From contig NZ_JACIAH010000023.1 in NCBI RefSeq assembly GCF_014194695.1, positions 1 to 64,000 of the forward strand: 64,000 nucleotides of DNA, written 5' to 3'. Source of the DNA: Rhizobium sp. BK399. GTDB taxonomy: Bacteria > Pseudomonadota > Alphaproteobacteria > Rhizobiales > Rhizobiaceae. The notes beneath the pieces were generated by a model. It was not told the origin of the DNA, did no database searches, and saw nothing but the letters and a program-made list of their open reading frames with translations. The translations under genes and the position numbers were made by a program. Positions 17,753 through 25,709 of this stretch are shown here, one piece after another (the first letter of the stretch is position 1; every line of letters starts with the position of its first letter).

Positions 17753-19342
17753 TCAGGGGAGGGAAGATGCGAGCAAAAATCCGGAGCCGCCTGACAGACC
17801 GGGGCCGGGATGGGCCGATGCGCCGATATGGTAGAGACCCGGAATGTGGGTGCGGTGGTTAACAGAAGACTTAAACGGGCGCCAGAGGAAAAACTGGTCT
17901 ATTCCGCAGTAGCCGCCATAGGGATCGCCGCCAACGAGGTTGATGTTCATTGCCTCGAGATCAGCGGGAGAATAAGCCGCGCGAGCCAGCTTGATCGATT
18001 GGAAATCCTCGATGTGTTGCGACAGGATTGCCTCGATGCGATCGGCGTAGCGCTCGCGAATGGCTTGCGTCCAAAGACCGTCGGATGTGGTTGCGATCTC
18101 GCCCGCCGCATCGCCCTTGATGAAGCGCGGCGCTTCGGGCAATTGCAGCCAGAGGATCGATTTTCCGTCTGGTGCACGGCTCGGGTCGAGAGATGCAGGC
18201 TGGCCGACGCAGATCGTCGGCTCTGCGGGCAGCAGGCCACGCTCGCATTCGTTGGCGGCGCGTGACACCCCGTCGAGACCGGGTGTCAGATGCAGTAGTG
18301 CGACCTTCCCGAGTTCCGGATTGGCCTTCCACCTCGGCGGCTCAGCCAGTGCGTAGTGGATCTGCATGTTGCCCTTTCCATAGCGGAAGCGCGCAACGGC
18401 CTCTGACGTCTCGGCGGGCAGAGGCTGCGGCCAGTCCTTCGTGAGACGCCCGTAGAGCTGGTTCGGCGTGGTTGAGCAGATGACACCGCGGTTGGCTGCG
18501 AGGATCTCGCCGCTCGCAAGCCTGACGCCGCCAGCCTGGCCTGAAGGGGATGTTGTCACCTGCGCGACGTCGGCTCCGGTTCGGATCTTGCCGCCATGAT
18601 CGGAAATCAATCTTTCAAAAGCATTGAGCAGGGAGACTGCGCCTCCCTTGGCGATCGGGCAGCCGGCAAGTTCAATCGCAAAGCCGATGACCTTCAGCAT
18701 TTCGGCGGAATACGCGGCTTCCGGTCCCAAGCCGCAATGCAGCACCCAAGGAGCCCACAGGGCATGAATATCCTCGGACTTATAGGTGGTTTCCAGATAG
18801 CCGCGGGCAGGGACCAGCGCCTCGCCGAACCAGGCGGCAAGTTGGCGAAGACCGCGTCCCCAGCCCTGCTTTGCGACGGCCTTCAGCGTCGTGCCAGACC
18901 ACAGCGCGCCACCGAGAAGTGAAAACAGGAAAGGCGCGTCTGCACCGAGCTTGTTCATCTCGCTCGAGAAGACCATGCCGTCACCGGCGTGGAGCTTGTC
19001 GAAGGTCGCGACGTTGCGTTGCCGGTCCATGGAGAAGATGACATGCGAACCATCCGGCCGCAGGACGCCGGTCGGCAGATCCGCATGTGCGAATTCCAGA
19101 CCGCGGGCTTCAAGATCCTTGCCGAGCACCCCATAGGCGGGCGAGGTCACAAACAGCACCATCGTCGTCGCCATCAGGTCGTGGACAAAGCCGGGCTCGG
19201 TTATTTCCTCGCTGCGCAGGCAGCCGCCGATTTTTTCATTCCGCTCGAGAACGAGGACCTTGCGGCCCTTCTTCCCGAGCATCGCGGCTGCCACCAGCGC
19301 GTTTATGCCACTCCCGACAACGATGTAGTCGTATTCAGCCAT
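17753..19342 (-). CDS. Phytoene-desaturase-like NAD(P)/FAD-dependent oxidoreductase
   Basis: 529 residues. An N-terminal Rossmann FAD motif (DYIVVGSGINALVAAAMLGKKGRKVLVLERNEKIGG), a G-G-x-x-x-L substrate-domain segment (CPIAKGGAVSLLNAFERLI) and a C-terminal FAD-closing motif (HIPGLYHIGASAHPGPGLSGGSGF) define the CrtI/FAD amine-oxidase-like superfamily. It is a paralogue of the gene at 20.5-22.1 kb; the two flank the isatin-hydrolase-like gene on opposite strands. Carotenoid chemistry is unlikely because no other carotenoid genes are present. A desaturation or dehydrogenation step on an indolic substrate is a context guess. Confidence 0.82.
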   Translation of the reverse strand: MAEYDYIVVGSGINALVAAAMLGKKGRKVLVLERNEKIGGCLRSEEITEPGFVHDLMATTMVLFVTSPAYGVLGKDLEARGLEFAHADLPTGVLRPDGSHVIFSMDRQRNVATFDKLHAGDGMVFSSEMNKLGADAPFLFSLLGGALWSGTTLKAVAKQGWGRGLRQLAAWFGEALVPARGYLETTYKSEDIHALWAPWVLHCGLGPEAAYSAEMLKVIGFAIELAGCPIAKGGAVSLLNAFERLISDHGGKIRTGADVAQVTTSPSGQAGGVRLASGEILAANRGVICSTTPNQLYGRLTKDWPQPLPAETSEAVARFRYGKGNMQIHYALAEPPRWKANPELGKVALLHLTPGLDGVSRAANECERGLLPAEPTICVGQPASLDPSRAPDGKSILWLQLPEAPRFIKGDAAGEIATTSDGLWTQAIRERYADRIEAILSQHIEDFQSIKLARAAYSPADLEAMNINLVGGDPYGGYCGIDQFFLWRPFKSSVNHRTHIPGLYHIGASAHPGPGLSGGSGFLLASSLP

Positions 19343-19374
19343 TGTGTCGCCTCGGCGCAGCCAGAAATGTCAAA

Positions 19375-19399
19375 CGGGCCGGAGTCTGGCTCCGGCCCG
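19375..19399 (-). terminator. Strong hairpin downstream of the isatin-hydrolase-like gene
   Basis: A perfect 10-bp GC-rich stem (CGGGCCGGAG / CTCCGGCCCG) with a 5-base loop begins 8 bases beyond the isatin-hydrolase-like stop. In the leftward direction it is followed by TTTGACATTTC, a weak U-run. It probably ends or attenuates transcription before the FAD oxidoreductase gene. Confidence 0.6.
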
Positions 19400-19407
19400 C
19401 ACGAGCT

Positions 19408-20193
19408 TTAAGTCGTGACAAGCGCCAGCGCGCGCACGGGTGAACCGGTGCCCTTGACGAGCTTCAGCGGAGCGGCAATCAGGACCGCACCTTTTGGCGG
19501 CAACTGGTCGAGCTGACAAAGGCTTGCAAGTCCGTAGCGGTTGGCCTTGTGCATCAGGTTGTGCGCGGGAAAGGGCGGGTTCATCCCACCGGCCGAGCCT
19601 GCATCGGTTCCGATCGTTTCCTGACCCCAGCCGATGATGTTCTTGGTCAAAAGGTATTCGATGGCCTCCGCCGTCGGGCCTGGGGAATGAGGTCCATTTT
19701 CATCGGCATTCAGGAACGTCTCGCTCGAGCCGTTGCGCTTGTACCAGTCGGTGCGCAGCAGCACCCAGCTGCCGGCTTCGATCTCGCCGTGCTCGGCTTC
19801 CCATTCCTTTATGCTCTCTACGGTGAGCAGATAGTCGGGGTTGGCGGCAGCTTCCTTCGAGCGGTCGATCACGTTGACGGGCGCGACGAAGTTCTGCGGC
19901 GCAATGGTGTCGGTCGTATTGTTCGGATTGTCCTTGCCAGTGATCCAGTGACAGGGCGCATCAAAATGCGTTCCGGTGTGCTCGCCGAGTTCCAGCCAGT
20001 TCCATGCCCAGAATGGCCCGTCCTGGTCATAGGCCGAAATGGTGTGGACCTTGACGTTCGGTGTGTTCTTGCCGAACTGCGGCGGCAGATAAAGCACCGG
20101 CGTGTCGGGTCCGAGTGGGGCAGTGAGATCAACGACCTTCACGGCGCCTGACACAAGTGCGGTTGCGAGGTTTGAAAGAGCTGTAGTCGACAT
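19408..20193 (-). CDS. Cyclase family protein closely resembling isatin hydrolase
   Basis: About 261 residues of the kynurenine-formamidase/cyclase fold. The metal-binding motif HTGTHFDAPCHW is at 72-83 (H72, H76, D78, H82). Further segments (GPFWAWNWLELGEHTG, ETIGTDAGSAGGMNPPFPAH and GAVLIAAPLKLVKGTGSPVRALALV) match my recollection of the manganese isatin hydrolases of Labrenzia and Bradyrhizobium. Those hydrolyse isatin to isatinate on the indole-3-acetate breakdown route. The start has AAGGGGAA upstream; 34 further in-frame codons upstream are not family-like. Isatinate decarboxylation would give anthranilate, linking this gene to the aminobenzoyl-CoA operon at 1-5.3 kb. Confidence 0.85.
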   Translation of the reverse strand: MSTTALSNLATALVSGAVKVVDLTAPLGPDTPVLYLPPQFGKNTPNVKVHTISAYDQDGPFWAWNWLELGEHTGTHFDAPCHWITGKDNPNNTTDTIAPQNFVAPVNVIDRSKEAAANPDYLLTVESIKEWEAEHGEIEAGSWVLLRTDWYKRNGSSETFLNADENGPHSPGPTAEAIEYLLTKNIIGWGQETIGTDAGSAGGMNPPFPAHNLMHKANRYGLASLCQLDQLPPKGAVLIAAPLKLVKGTGSPVRALALVTT

Positions 20194-20523
20194 TTCATGG
20201 TTCCCCTTGGCGAGATGCCAGCGCGACGGTGCAAAGGGCTTTGGAGGCTTCTTGTCTGTTGCCCGTGATGGCTGGATAAGGGGAGCGTATGTCACGAAAT
20301 ATGATATTGCAAGTATTTGGATGTTCCGAGAAGGTCCCGGGGCGCCGACAGGTCAACGGGGCTAAAACCGCAGTGACTTCACCTGAATATCAGACTTTCA
20401 ATAGCAATCAGAGGTCTCCCGAGGACGTTGTTGGTGACCTCGAGGCTTTCCGGCCCTTGAACAGGTTCGTCTAAGATGTATGCATGTGCGAATAAAAAGG
20501 CAAAGTGAACGAGGGGTTCAAGC

Positions 20524-22095
20524 ATGAGTTACGATGCAGTGGTGGTGGGCGCCGGTCACAATGGTCTTGCTGCGGCCGTCCACCTGGCGGCGAAGGGATG
20601 GAAAGTAGCGGTCGTCGAGGCCAAGGGAGAGCCGGGCGGAGCTGTGAAAACCCGCGAACTGACCGTCCCCGGCTTCCGTCACGACGTTGCAGCCATGAAC
20701 CTGTCAATGTTTGCCGGTTCCCCCTTCTTTGCCGAACACAATGAAGCACTGATCGCACACGGCCTTGATTTCGTGCCTGCGGCTGATTGTTTTGCGACAG
20801 TGTTTCGCGACGACACCTTTCTTGGCGTCAGTTCCGATCTTGAAAAGACCAGCGACGGTATTGCGGCCCTTTCGCCGGAAGACGCCCGAAGGTGGCGCGC
20901 GATGCTTGCCGAATTCGGATCAGACGCACCCCATATTTTTGCTCTTCTGGCGACCCCAATGCCGTCGTTGGCGGCATTGAGGGTTGTCTGGAAAGCATGG
21001 CGGCAGAAGGGAACCGGCTGGCTCTACGACACGCTCAGGCTTCTTTTCGCCTCGCCCCGAGATTTTCTGGATGGACGCTTCACGCATGCCAAGGTCAAGA
21101 CGATGATGGCGGCGTGGGGCTTACATCTCGATTTCTCCCCCGATATCGCCGGCGGGGCCCTGTTCCCCTATCTTGAATCGATGGCAAACCAGGCTTTCGG
21201 CATGGTGATCGGCAAGGGCGGCGCCGACACGATGATCACAGCGATGACAGGACTTCTCCAGGAAAAAGGCGGAGAACTGATCCTTGATGCACCGGTCGAC
21301 AGCATCAGCGTTTCATCGGGACGGGCAACCGGCGTGGTCCTGGCTGACGGGCGAACCCTCGAGGCGCGCAGGGCTGTCATTGCCAATGTTCATCCCAAGA
21401 ACCTGTTTGGCCGGCTCGTTGCGTCAGACCCGGTGCGCGCCGAGTTCGATCGCAGGCTCGGAAAATTCCGCGAGGGGCCAGGCACGATGATGATCCACCT
21501 CGCGCTCGAAGGGTTGCCCGATTGGCGGGCGGGGGAAGAACTCAAGCGCTTTGCCTATGTGCACGTCGCCCCCGACCTGGAAATGATGTCGCGGGTCTAT
21601 GCAGAGGCAGCGGCCGGATTACTTCCGACGGAACCCGCCCTCGTCGTCGGCCAGCCAACGGCAATCGATCCTACCCGGGCGCCGCACGGAAAGCATGTTC
21701 TTTGGTTGCAGGTGCGTGTCTTGCCGGCGAATTTCCATGGTGACGCCGCAGGCAACATCAGCGCCCGGAACTGGGATGAGGCAAAGGAAGCCTATTGTGA
21801 GCGTGTCCTCGACATTCTCGAGCGCTATGCGCCGGGCCTGCGTTCGAAGGTGCTCGGGCGCGCGATCTTCTCGCCGACTGACCTGGAGCGTGAGAACCCG
21901 AACCTGATCGGCGGCGATAATCTTTCGGGAAGTCATCATCTCGATCAGAATTTCATCTTCCGACCCGTTGCCGGATATTCGCGCTACGCCACGCCTGTGA
22001 GGTCGCTCTATATGTGTGGCGCCTCGACCTGGCCGGGCGCAGGAACGGGAGCAGGATCGGGCTTCATGCTTGCAAAAATGCTTTCCCGGTCGTAA
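20524..22095 (+). CDS. Phytoene-desaturase-like NAD(P)/FAD-dependent oxidoreductase (second copy)
   Basis: 523 residues with the FAD-binding start DAVVVGAGHNGLAAAVHLAAKGWKV, a mid-domain MVIGKGGADTMITAMTGLL and a C-terminal FAD segment (PVRSLYMCGASTWPGAGTGAGSGFMLA). It shares the overall plan and several segments (LLPTEPALVVGQPTAIDPTRAP, compare the first copy) with the oxidoreductase at 17.8-19.3 kb. GAGGGG lies before the ATG. It is transcribed away from the isatin-hydrolase-like gene across a 330-base divergent promoter, and towards the MarR gene. The two proteins could act as partners or on successive intermediates; neither substrate is known. Confidence 0.83.
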   Translation: MSYDAVVVGAGHNGLAAAVHLAAKGWKVAVVEAKGEPGGAVKTRELTVPGFRHDVAAMNLSMFAGSPFFAEHNEALIAHGLDFVPAADCFATVFRDDTFLGVSSDLEKTSDGIAALSPEDARRWRAMLAEFGSDAPHIFALLATPMPSLAALRVVWKAWRQKGTGWLYDTLRLLFASPRDFLDGRFTHAKVKTMMAAWGLHLDFSPDIAGGALFPYLESMANQAFGMVIGKGGADTMITAMTGLLQEKGGELILDAPVDSISVSSGRATGVVLADGRTLEARRAVIANVHPKNLFGRLVASDPVRAEFDRRLGKFREGPGTMMIHLALEGLPDWRAGEELKRFAYVHVAPDLEMMSRVYAEAAAGLLPTEPALVVGQPTAIDPTRAPHGKHVLWLQVRVLPANFHGDAAGNISARNWDEAKEAYCERVLDILERYAPGLRSKVLGRAIFSPTDLERENPNLIGGDNLSGSHHLDQNFIFRPVAGYSRYATPVRSLYMCGASTWPGAGTGAGSGFMLAKMLSRS

Positions 22096-22118
22096 CGGCG
22101 ACCGCCAAAGCAATTCCT

Positions 22119-22149
22119 TTGACATTTCAAATATTGGTGCCTAGACCAA
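22119..22149 (+). promoter_or_regulatory. Promoter with overlapping inverted repeat ahead of the second MarR gene
   Basis: TTGACA (22119-22124) and TAGACC (22142-22147) are 17 bases apart and fit a sigma-70 promoter. An inverted repeat, TTGGT-N6-ACCAA (22134-22149), covers the -10 element. That placement suits autorepression by the MarR protein encoded 34 bases downstream. Confidence 0.5.
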
Positions 22150-22182
22150 CGGGACTTATCCAGATGGTTCGGGCGGAGTGAC

Positions 22183-22692
22183 ATGGCAGACGCGGAGGTG
22201 GATACCGTCGACCTGGAGACAATTGTCCAGGGCGCGCATGAAAAGCAGGAGCTTCGGCTCTGGCTGCGGATGCTTTCCACAACGAAGCTGATCTCGCAGG
22301 AGGTTCGACGTCGCCTTCGAAACGAATTCAAGGCAACCCTTCCGCAGTTCGATCTGATGGCCCAGCTTTATCGCGAGCATGACGGATTGCGCCTTGGTGA
22401 ATTGTCCAGGCGCACCATGGTGACGAACGGAAACGTGACCGGGCTGGTGGAGCGACTAGAGGCCGATGGCCTTGTCGTTCGTGAGACGCCGGACGACGAT
22501 CGCCGCGTCACGGTCGCCAAGCTGACGCCCAAGGGCGATGAGCTTTTCACCACGATGGCAGCGGCTCACGAGAGCTGGCTGCGCGATATGATGGCCGATG
22601 TCGACCCTGCCGATATCAAGGCGCTCTGGTCGAGGATCGGCGCCGTCAAGGTTTCCGTCAGCAACCACCTTTCGGATCCCAACTTCGACTAG
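22183..22692 (+). CDS. MarR family transcriptional regulator
   Basis: 169 residues: helix LWLRMLSTTKLISQEVRRRLRNEFKATLPQFDLMAQL, winged helix LRLGELSRRTMVTNGNVTGLVERLEADGLV and wing RETPDDDRRVTVAKLTPKGDELF. It is preceded by its own likely promoter with an inverted repeat and follows the second FAD oxidoreductase. MarR proteins of this type commonly derepress aromatic-acid degradation genes when they bind a pathway compound. It probably controls part of the indole/anthranilate island. The actual ligand is unknown. Confidence 0.88.
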   Translation: MADAEVDTVDLETIVQGAHEKQELRLWLRMLSTTKLISQEVRRRLRNEFKATLPQFDLMAQLYREHDGLRLGELSRRTMVTNGNVTGLVERLEADGLVVRETPDDDRRVTVAKLTPKGDELFTTMAAAHESWLRDMMADVDPADIKALWSRIGAVKVSVSNHLSDPNFD

Positions 22693-22709
22693 CAGGGCGT
22701 TTGCGGGGT

Positions 22710-23384
22710 TTAGCGGGTCTTTTCAGCCTTGAAGCGTTTTTCCAGCAGGCTGACGAGGCGCACCATCGGCCACAGGAAAAGGATGTAGACCAGCGCAGCA
22801 CCGATCAGCGGCGTCGGGTTTGCGTAGAGCGCCTGTGCGTCTGTTGCTTCCTTGAGGAGTTCGGGAAGCGCCACTGTCGAGGCAAGCGACGTGTCCTTGA
22901 ACATCGAAACGCAGTTGCTGGTGGTGGGGGGGATAACAATGCGCAGTGCCTGCGGCAGAATGACTTTGCGCAATGTCACGACAAAGGGAATGCCGAGAGC
23001 GGCCGCCGCCTCGAACTGCCCGCGTGGGACGCTTTCGATGCCGGAGCGGAAGATTTCCGCCGAATAGGCTGCCATGACGATCGAAAAGGCCAGAACCGCG
23101 GAGGCCCACGAGGAGAGGCGGATGCCGAGGAACGGCAGCGCGTAATAGATCAGGATAAGGACCACAAGCACCGGAACTGCGCGGAAGACGTCGATGTAGA
23201 TCGTCGTCAGCAGGCGCAGCGGCTTTGGCGCATAGAGGCGGATCAGGCTTACGATGAGGCCGGCCGGAACGCCGACGGCAATCGCGAGAAGACCGAGCAG
23301 GAGCGTGTTCCAGAGACCGCGAAGAAGTGCCGGCAGGCTGGACATCAGGACATCGGAGTTGAAGAAGGTCTCGACCAGCGACAT
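22710..23384 (-). CDS. Polar amino-acid ABC transporter permease
   Basis: About 224 residues starting MSLVETFFNSDVLMSSLPALL. It has five predicted membrane helices and the His/Glu/Gln-type coupling motif AAYSAEIFRSGIESVPRGQFEAAAALGIPF. AAGGA six bases before the ATG selects this start; upstream in-frame codons cross an intergenic hairpin. The binding-protein gene precedes it, but no amino-acid ABC ATPase gene follows (the next gene is convergent). The importer must therefore borrow an ATPase encoded elsewhere, or the operon has lost it. Confidence 0.88.
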   Translation of the reverse strand: MSLVETFFNSDVLMSSLPALLRGLWNTLLLGLLAIAVGVPAGLIVSLIRLYAPKPLRLLTTIYIDVFRAVPVLVVLILIYYALPFLGIRLSSWASAVLAFSIVMAAYSAEIFRSGIESVPRGQFEAAAALGIPFVVTLRKVILPQALRIVIPPTTSNCVSMFKDTSLASTVALPELLKEATDAQALYANPTPLIGAALVYILFLWPMVRLVSLLEKRFKAEKTR

Positions 23385-23413
23385 GGGCATTCCTTGCAGG
23401 TACGGGGTAGGCA

Positions 23414-23438
23414 TCACGCCGGCCAGGGGCCGGCATGA
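23414..23438 (-). promoter_or_regulatory. Intergenic hairpin between amino-acid binding-protein and permease genes
   Basis: GCCGGCC-AGG-GGCCGGC is a 7-bp perfect core stem. Three to four more pairs extend it beyond one C.A mismatch. There is no U-run. It follows the binding-protein stop and most likely keeps that transcript more abundant than the permease message. Confidence 0.5.
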
Positions 23439-23461
23439 CAGATCCAAACTCGGTTGCGAGC

Positions 23462-24259
23462 TTATGCCTTCGGGATCGGCAGTTCGGTGATCGTTGACGA
23501 GCCGGCCGGTGCGTCGCTGCCGAACCACTTCTTGTGGATCTTGGCGAGCGTGCCGTCCTTCTTCATTTCGGTGATGGCGCCATTGATCTTCTCAAGCAGA
23601 GGATGATCCTTGGACATCATCAGGCCGTACTGTTCGCCGGTCTTGATGCGATCCTTGATGGCAAAGCCCTTCATCTTGACGAAGAGATACTCCATGCCCG
23701 GGATGTCGCTGACAACAGCGTCCACACGGCCGGCCCCGAGGTCAAGGAACATTTCCTGCTGGGCGTTGTAGCCCTTGACGTCGGCAAAGCCGTTGGCTGC
23801 CGTATTATCCTTGACCCACTTGTCGCCGGTCGAGCCGGAGAGCACGCCGATTGTTTTTCCCTTGAGATCGGAAAGACCCTTGATGGCGCTGTCTGCCTTT
23901 GTGGCCACACCCATGTCGGAGTCGTAGTAAGGCTGGGTGAAGGACTGAGATTTCAGACGATCAGGGGTGATGGTGATCGAGGAGATCGCCACGTCGATGC
24001 GCTTGGAGGTCGTGCCTGCAAACAGTGCCTGGAAGCCGTAGTCGGCGATTTCGGGCTTCAGGCCAACACGCTTGGCAGCTTCGGTGACGATATCGACCTC
24101 GAAGCCTTCGAAGGCGCCGCTGTCGTTCTTGTATTCGAAGGGCGGATTGCTCGGGTAGGAACCGACATTGAGGACATCGGCGGCATAGGCGGTGGAGGCT
24201 CCGGCGGCAAGGCCGATGGCGGCCGCAAGGGCCAACAGGTTACGACGGGTCAGGCTCAT
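23462..24259 (-). CDS. Amino-acid ABC transporter substrate-binding protein (family 3)
   Basis: About 265 residues. The signal peptide is MSLTRRNLLALAAAIGLAAG...AYA, cleaved near residue 26. The family-3 body begins VLNVGSYPSNPPFEYKNDSGAFEGFEVDIV, with SSITITPDRLKSQSFTQPYY and DLKGKTIGVLSGSTGDKWV. GGGAGATAAAA precedes the ATG; the frame is open 49 codons upstream without family similarity. It would capture a polar amino acid or a related amine in the periplasm. It sits just downstream of the aminotransferase gene in the same direction. Confidence 0.9.
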   Translation of the reverse strand: MSLTRRNLLALAAAIGLAAGASTAYAADVLNVGSYPSNPPFEYKNDSGAFEGFEVDIVTEAAKRVGLKPEIADYGFQALFAGTTSKRIDVAISSITITPDRLKSQSFTQPYYDSDMGVATKADSAIKGLSDLKGKTIGVLSGSTGDKWVKDNTAANGFADVKGYNAQQEMFLDLGAGRVDAVVSDIPGMEYLFVKMKGFAIKDRIKTGEQYGLMMSKDHPLLEKINGAITEMKKDGTLAKIHKKWFGSDAPAGSSTITELPIPKA

Positions 24260-24339
24260 TTTTATCTCCCTCTGGTTTATTGGCCTGCGCCGGGTTTTTG
24301 CCGGCGCCGGTGTATCCCGTTCCGCCCTGGGGCGGAGCG

Positions 24340-25548
24340 TCATTTCATCGCGTCGACCATGCGATCGAGCGCAATCCTTATCTGTTCGATGTCGCGGAAT
24401 ACGCACATGCGCAGGAATGCCGCGGAGGAATTGCCGAAGAGATGGCCCGGCGCCAGGCCGACACGGGCCTTTTCAAGAATGTCGGCACAGGCCTCGCGCG
24501 CGTCGGCGCGGCCCTTAAGGGCAAAGAAGGCATACATGCCACCCCGCGGCTTGTCGGGGAGGATCATGCCAGGGATCCTCGCGAGCCGTTCGTAGGCAAG
24601 GTCGAGGCCGGCCTTTGCCTTGTTGCGGATTTCCGCCACGAGCGGTTCACCTTTGGTCAGGGCGGCAACGGCGCCAGCCTGGATCATGCCTGCAGTACCG
24701 CTGTTCATATACTGCGTCATGGCCGCAAGCTGATCGGCGATGCCGGACGGATGAGACAGCCAGCCGATCCGCCAGCCGGTCATCGCCCAGGCCTTGGAGA
24801 AGCTGTTGATCGAGATCACACGATCGGTGTCGTCGGCTATCTGGAGGATCGAAGGTGCAACGTTGCCCTCGAAATAGAGGCGACCGTAGACTTCGTCGGA
24901 TATGATCCAGATGCCGGTACGCCGGCTGAACTCGAGGAGCGCCTGCATCTCTTCTGCGCTTGCCGTCCAGCCGGTGGGATTGGACGGGGTCGACAGGAAG
25001 ATGGCTCGCGTACGCGCATCGCAAGCGGCAAACAGCTTGTCGAGGTCGAGGCGCCAATCGGTATCGAAGTCAAGCGAAACGGGGCGGGGCTCGCCGCCGA
25101 TCAGATGGATCGCATTGTGGATGTTCGGCCATTGCGGCGCGACGTATACGACATTGGTTCCGATGTCGACGAGAAGCTGCAGGGCGATGTAGAGCGCCTG
25201 CATGCCGCTCGGCGCCACGGTCGTCCGTTCGATTGCGATCGGTCGGTCGTGCAGGTCGGACTGATAGCGGCTGAGGGCCTGGTTCAGGGCGTCGAGCCCG
25301 CGCATGTTCGGGATGTAGAATGTCTGTCCTTCGTCCAGCGCCGCCTTGGAGGCCTCGCGGATGAAGGCCGGCGTCACCAGATCACCTTCGCCGTACCAGA
25401 GCGGGATGACATCTCCGAGTTCGCGGGCCCGCATCGCCAGGGCTGCGATGTTATCCGTTCTGAGATCGCGGATTTGCGCGCGGATGCCATCGAAGGCGTG
25501 GCGGGCCTTTTTCGTTTCCGCGGAGAGTGGTGATGACCAAAAAGACAA
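24340..25548 (-). CDS. PLP-dependent class I/II aminotransferase (TTG start)
   Basis: 402 residues of fold-type I. Landmarks are TPSNPTGW near 187-194, ISDEVYGRLYF, and the Schiff-base lysine K252 in NSFSKAWAMTGWRIGW. It begins at TTG with AAGGA seven bases upstream; the first in-frame ATG would remove 38 residues that belong to the fold. It would move an amino group between an amino acid and a 2-oxoacid. Co-directional with the amino-acid binding protein and permease genes, it is a likely first catabolic step for the imported compound. Confidence 0.88.
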   Translation of the reverse strand: MSFWSSPLSAETKKARHAFDGIRAQIRDLRTDNIAALAMRARELGDVIPLWYGEGDLVTPAFIREASKAALDEGQTFYIPNMRGLDALNQALSRYQSDLHDRPIAIERTTVAPSGMQALYIALQLLVDIGTNVVYVAPQWPNIHNAIHLIGGEPRPVSLDFDTDWRLDLDKLFAACDARTRAIFLSTPSNPTGWTASAEEMQALLEFSRRTGIWIISDEVYGRLYFEGNVAPSILQIADDTDRVISINSFSKAWAMTGWRIGWLSHPSGIADQLAAMTQYMNSGTAGMIQAGAVAALTKGEPLVAEIRNKAKAGLDLAYERLARIPGMILPDKPRGGMYAFFALKGRADAREACADILEKARVGLAPGHLFGNSSAAFLRMCVFRDIEQIRIALDRMVDAMK

Positions 25549-25648
25549 GGATCAGTCCTTACATGTCTGGCCTAGCGCCTGCAGCTTGAAGCGAGGCCAG
25601 CGCCTGGCGGGAGAACGTTATTCGAAGTCGGGCGCAATTCAAGGGAAA

Positions 25649-25662
25649 TTTTAAGTTTCAAA
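25649..25662. promoter_or_regulatory. AT-rich palindrome upstream of the aminotransferase gene, like the one at 5347
   Basis: TTTTAAGTTTCAAA read on the opposite strand is TTTGAAACTTAAAA. It shares the TTTGAA..TTAAAA form of the palindrome before the aminobenzoyl-CoA hydroxylase gene. It lies about 100 bases upstream of the aminotransferase start in the spacer after the cysteine-desulfurase-like gene. A shared regulator is inferred. Confidence 0.35.
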
Positions 25663-25709
25663 GGTCTCGTAGCGCCCGAGACAGTTTTGCCGCGAGCGGC
25701 TGCCCGCCG

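Noticed and set aside
20297..20318. AAATA-N12-TATTT repeat in the divergent promoter of the isatin-hydrolase-like and FAD oxidoreductase genes
   Set aside because: Arms are only five AT-rich bases with a long spacer, so chance occurrence is likely; not listed as an operator.
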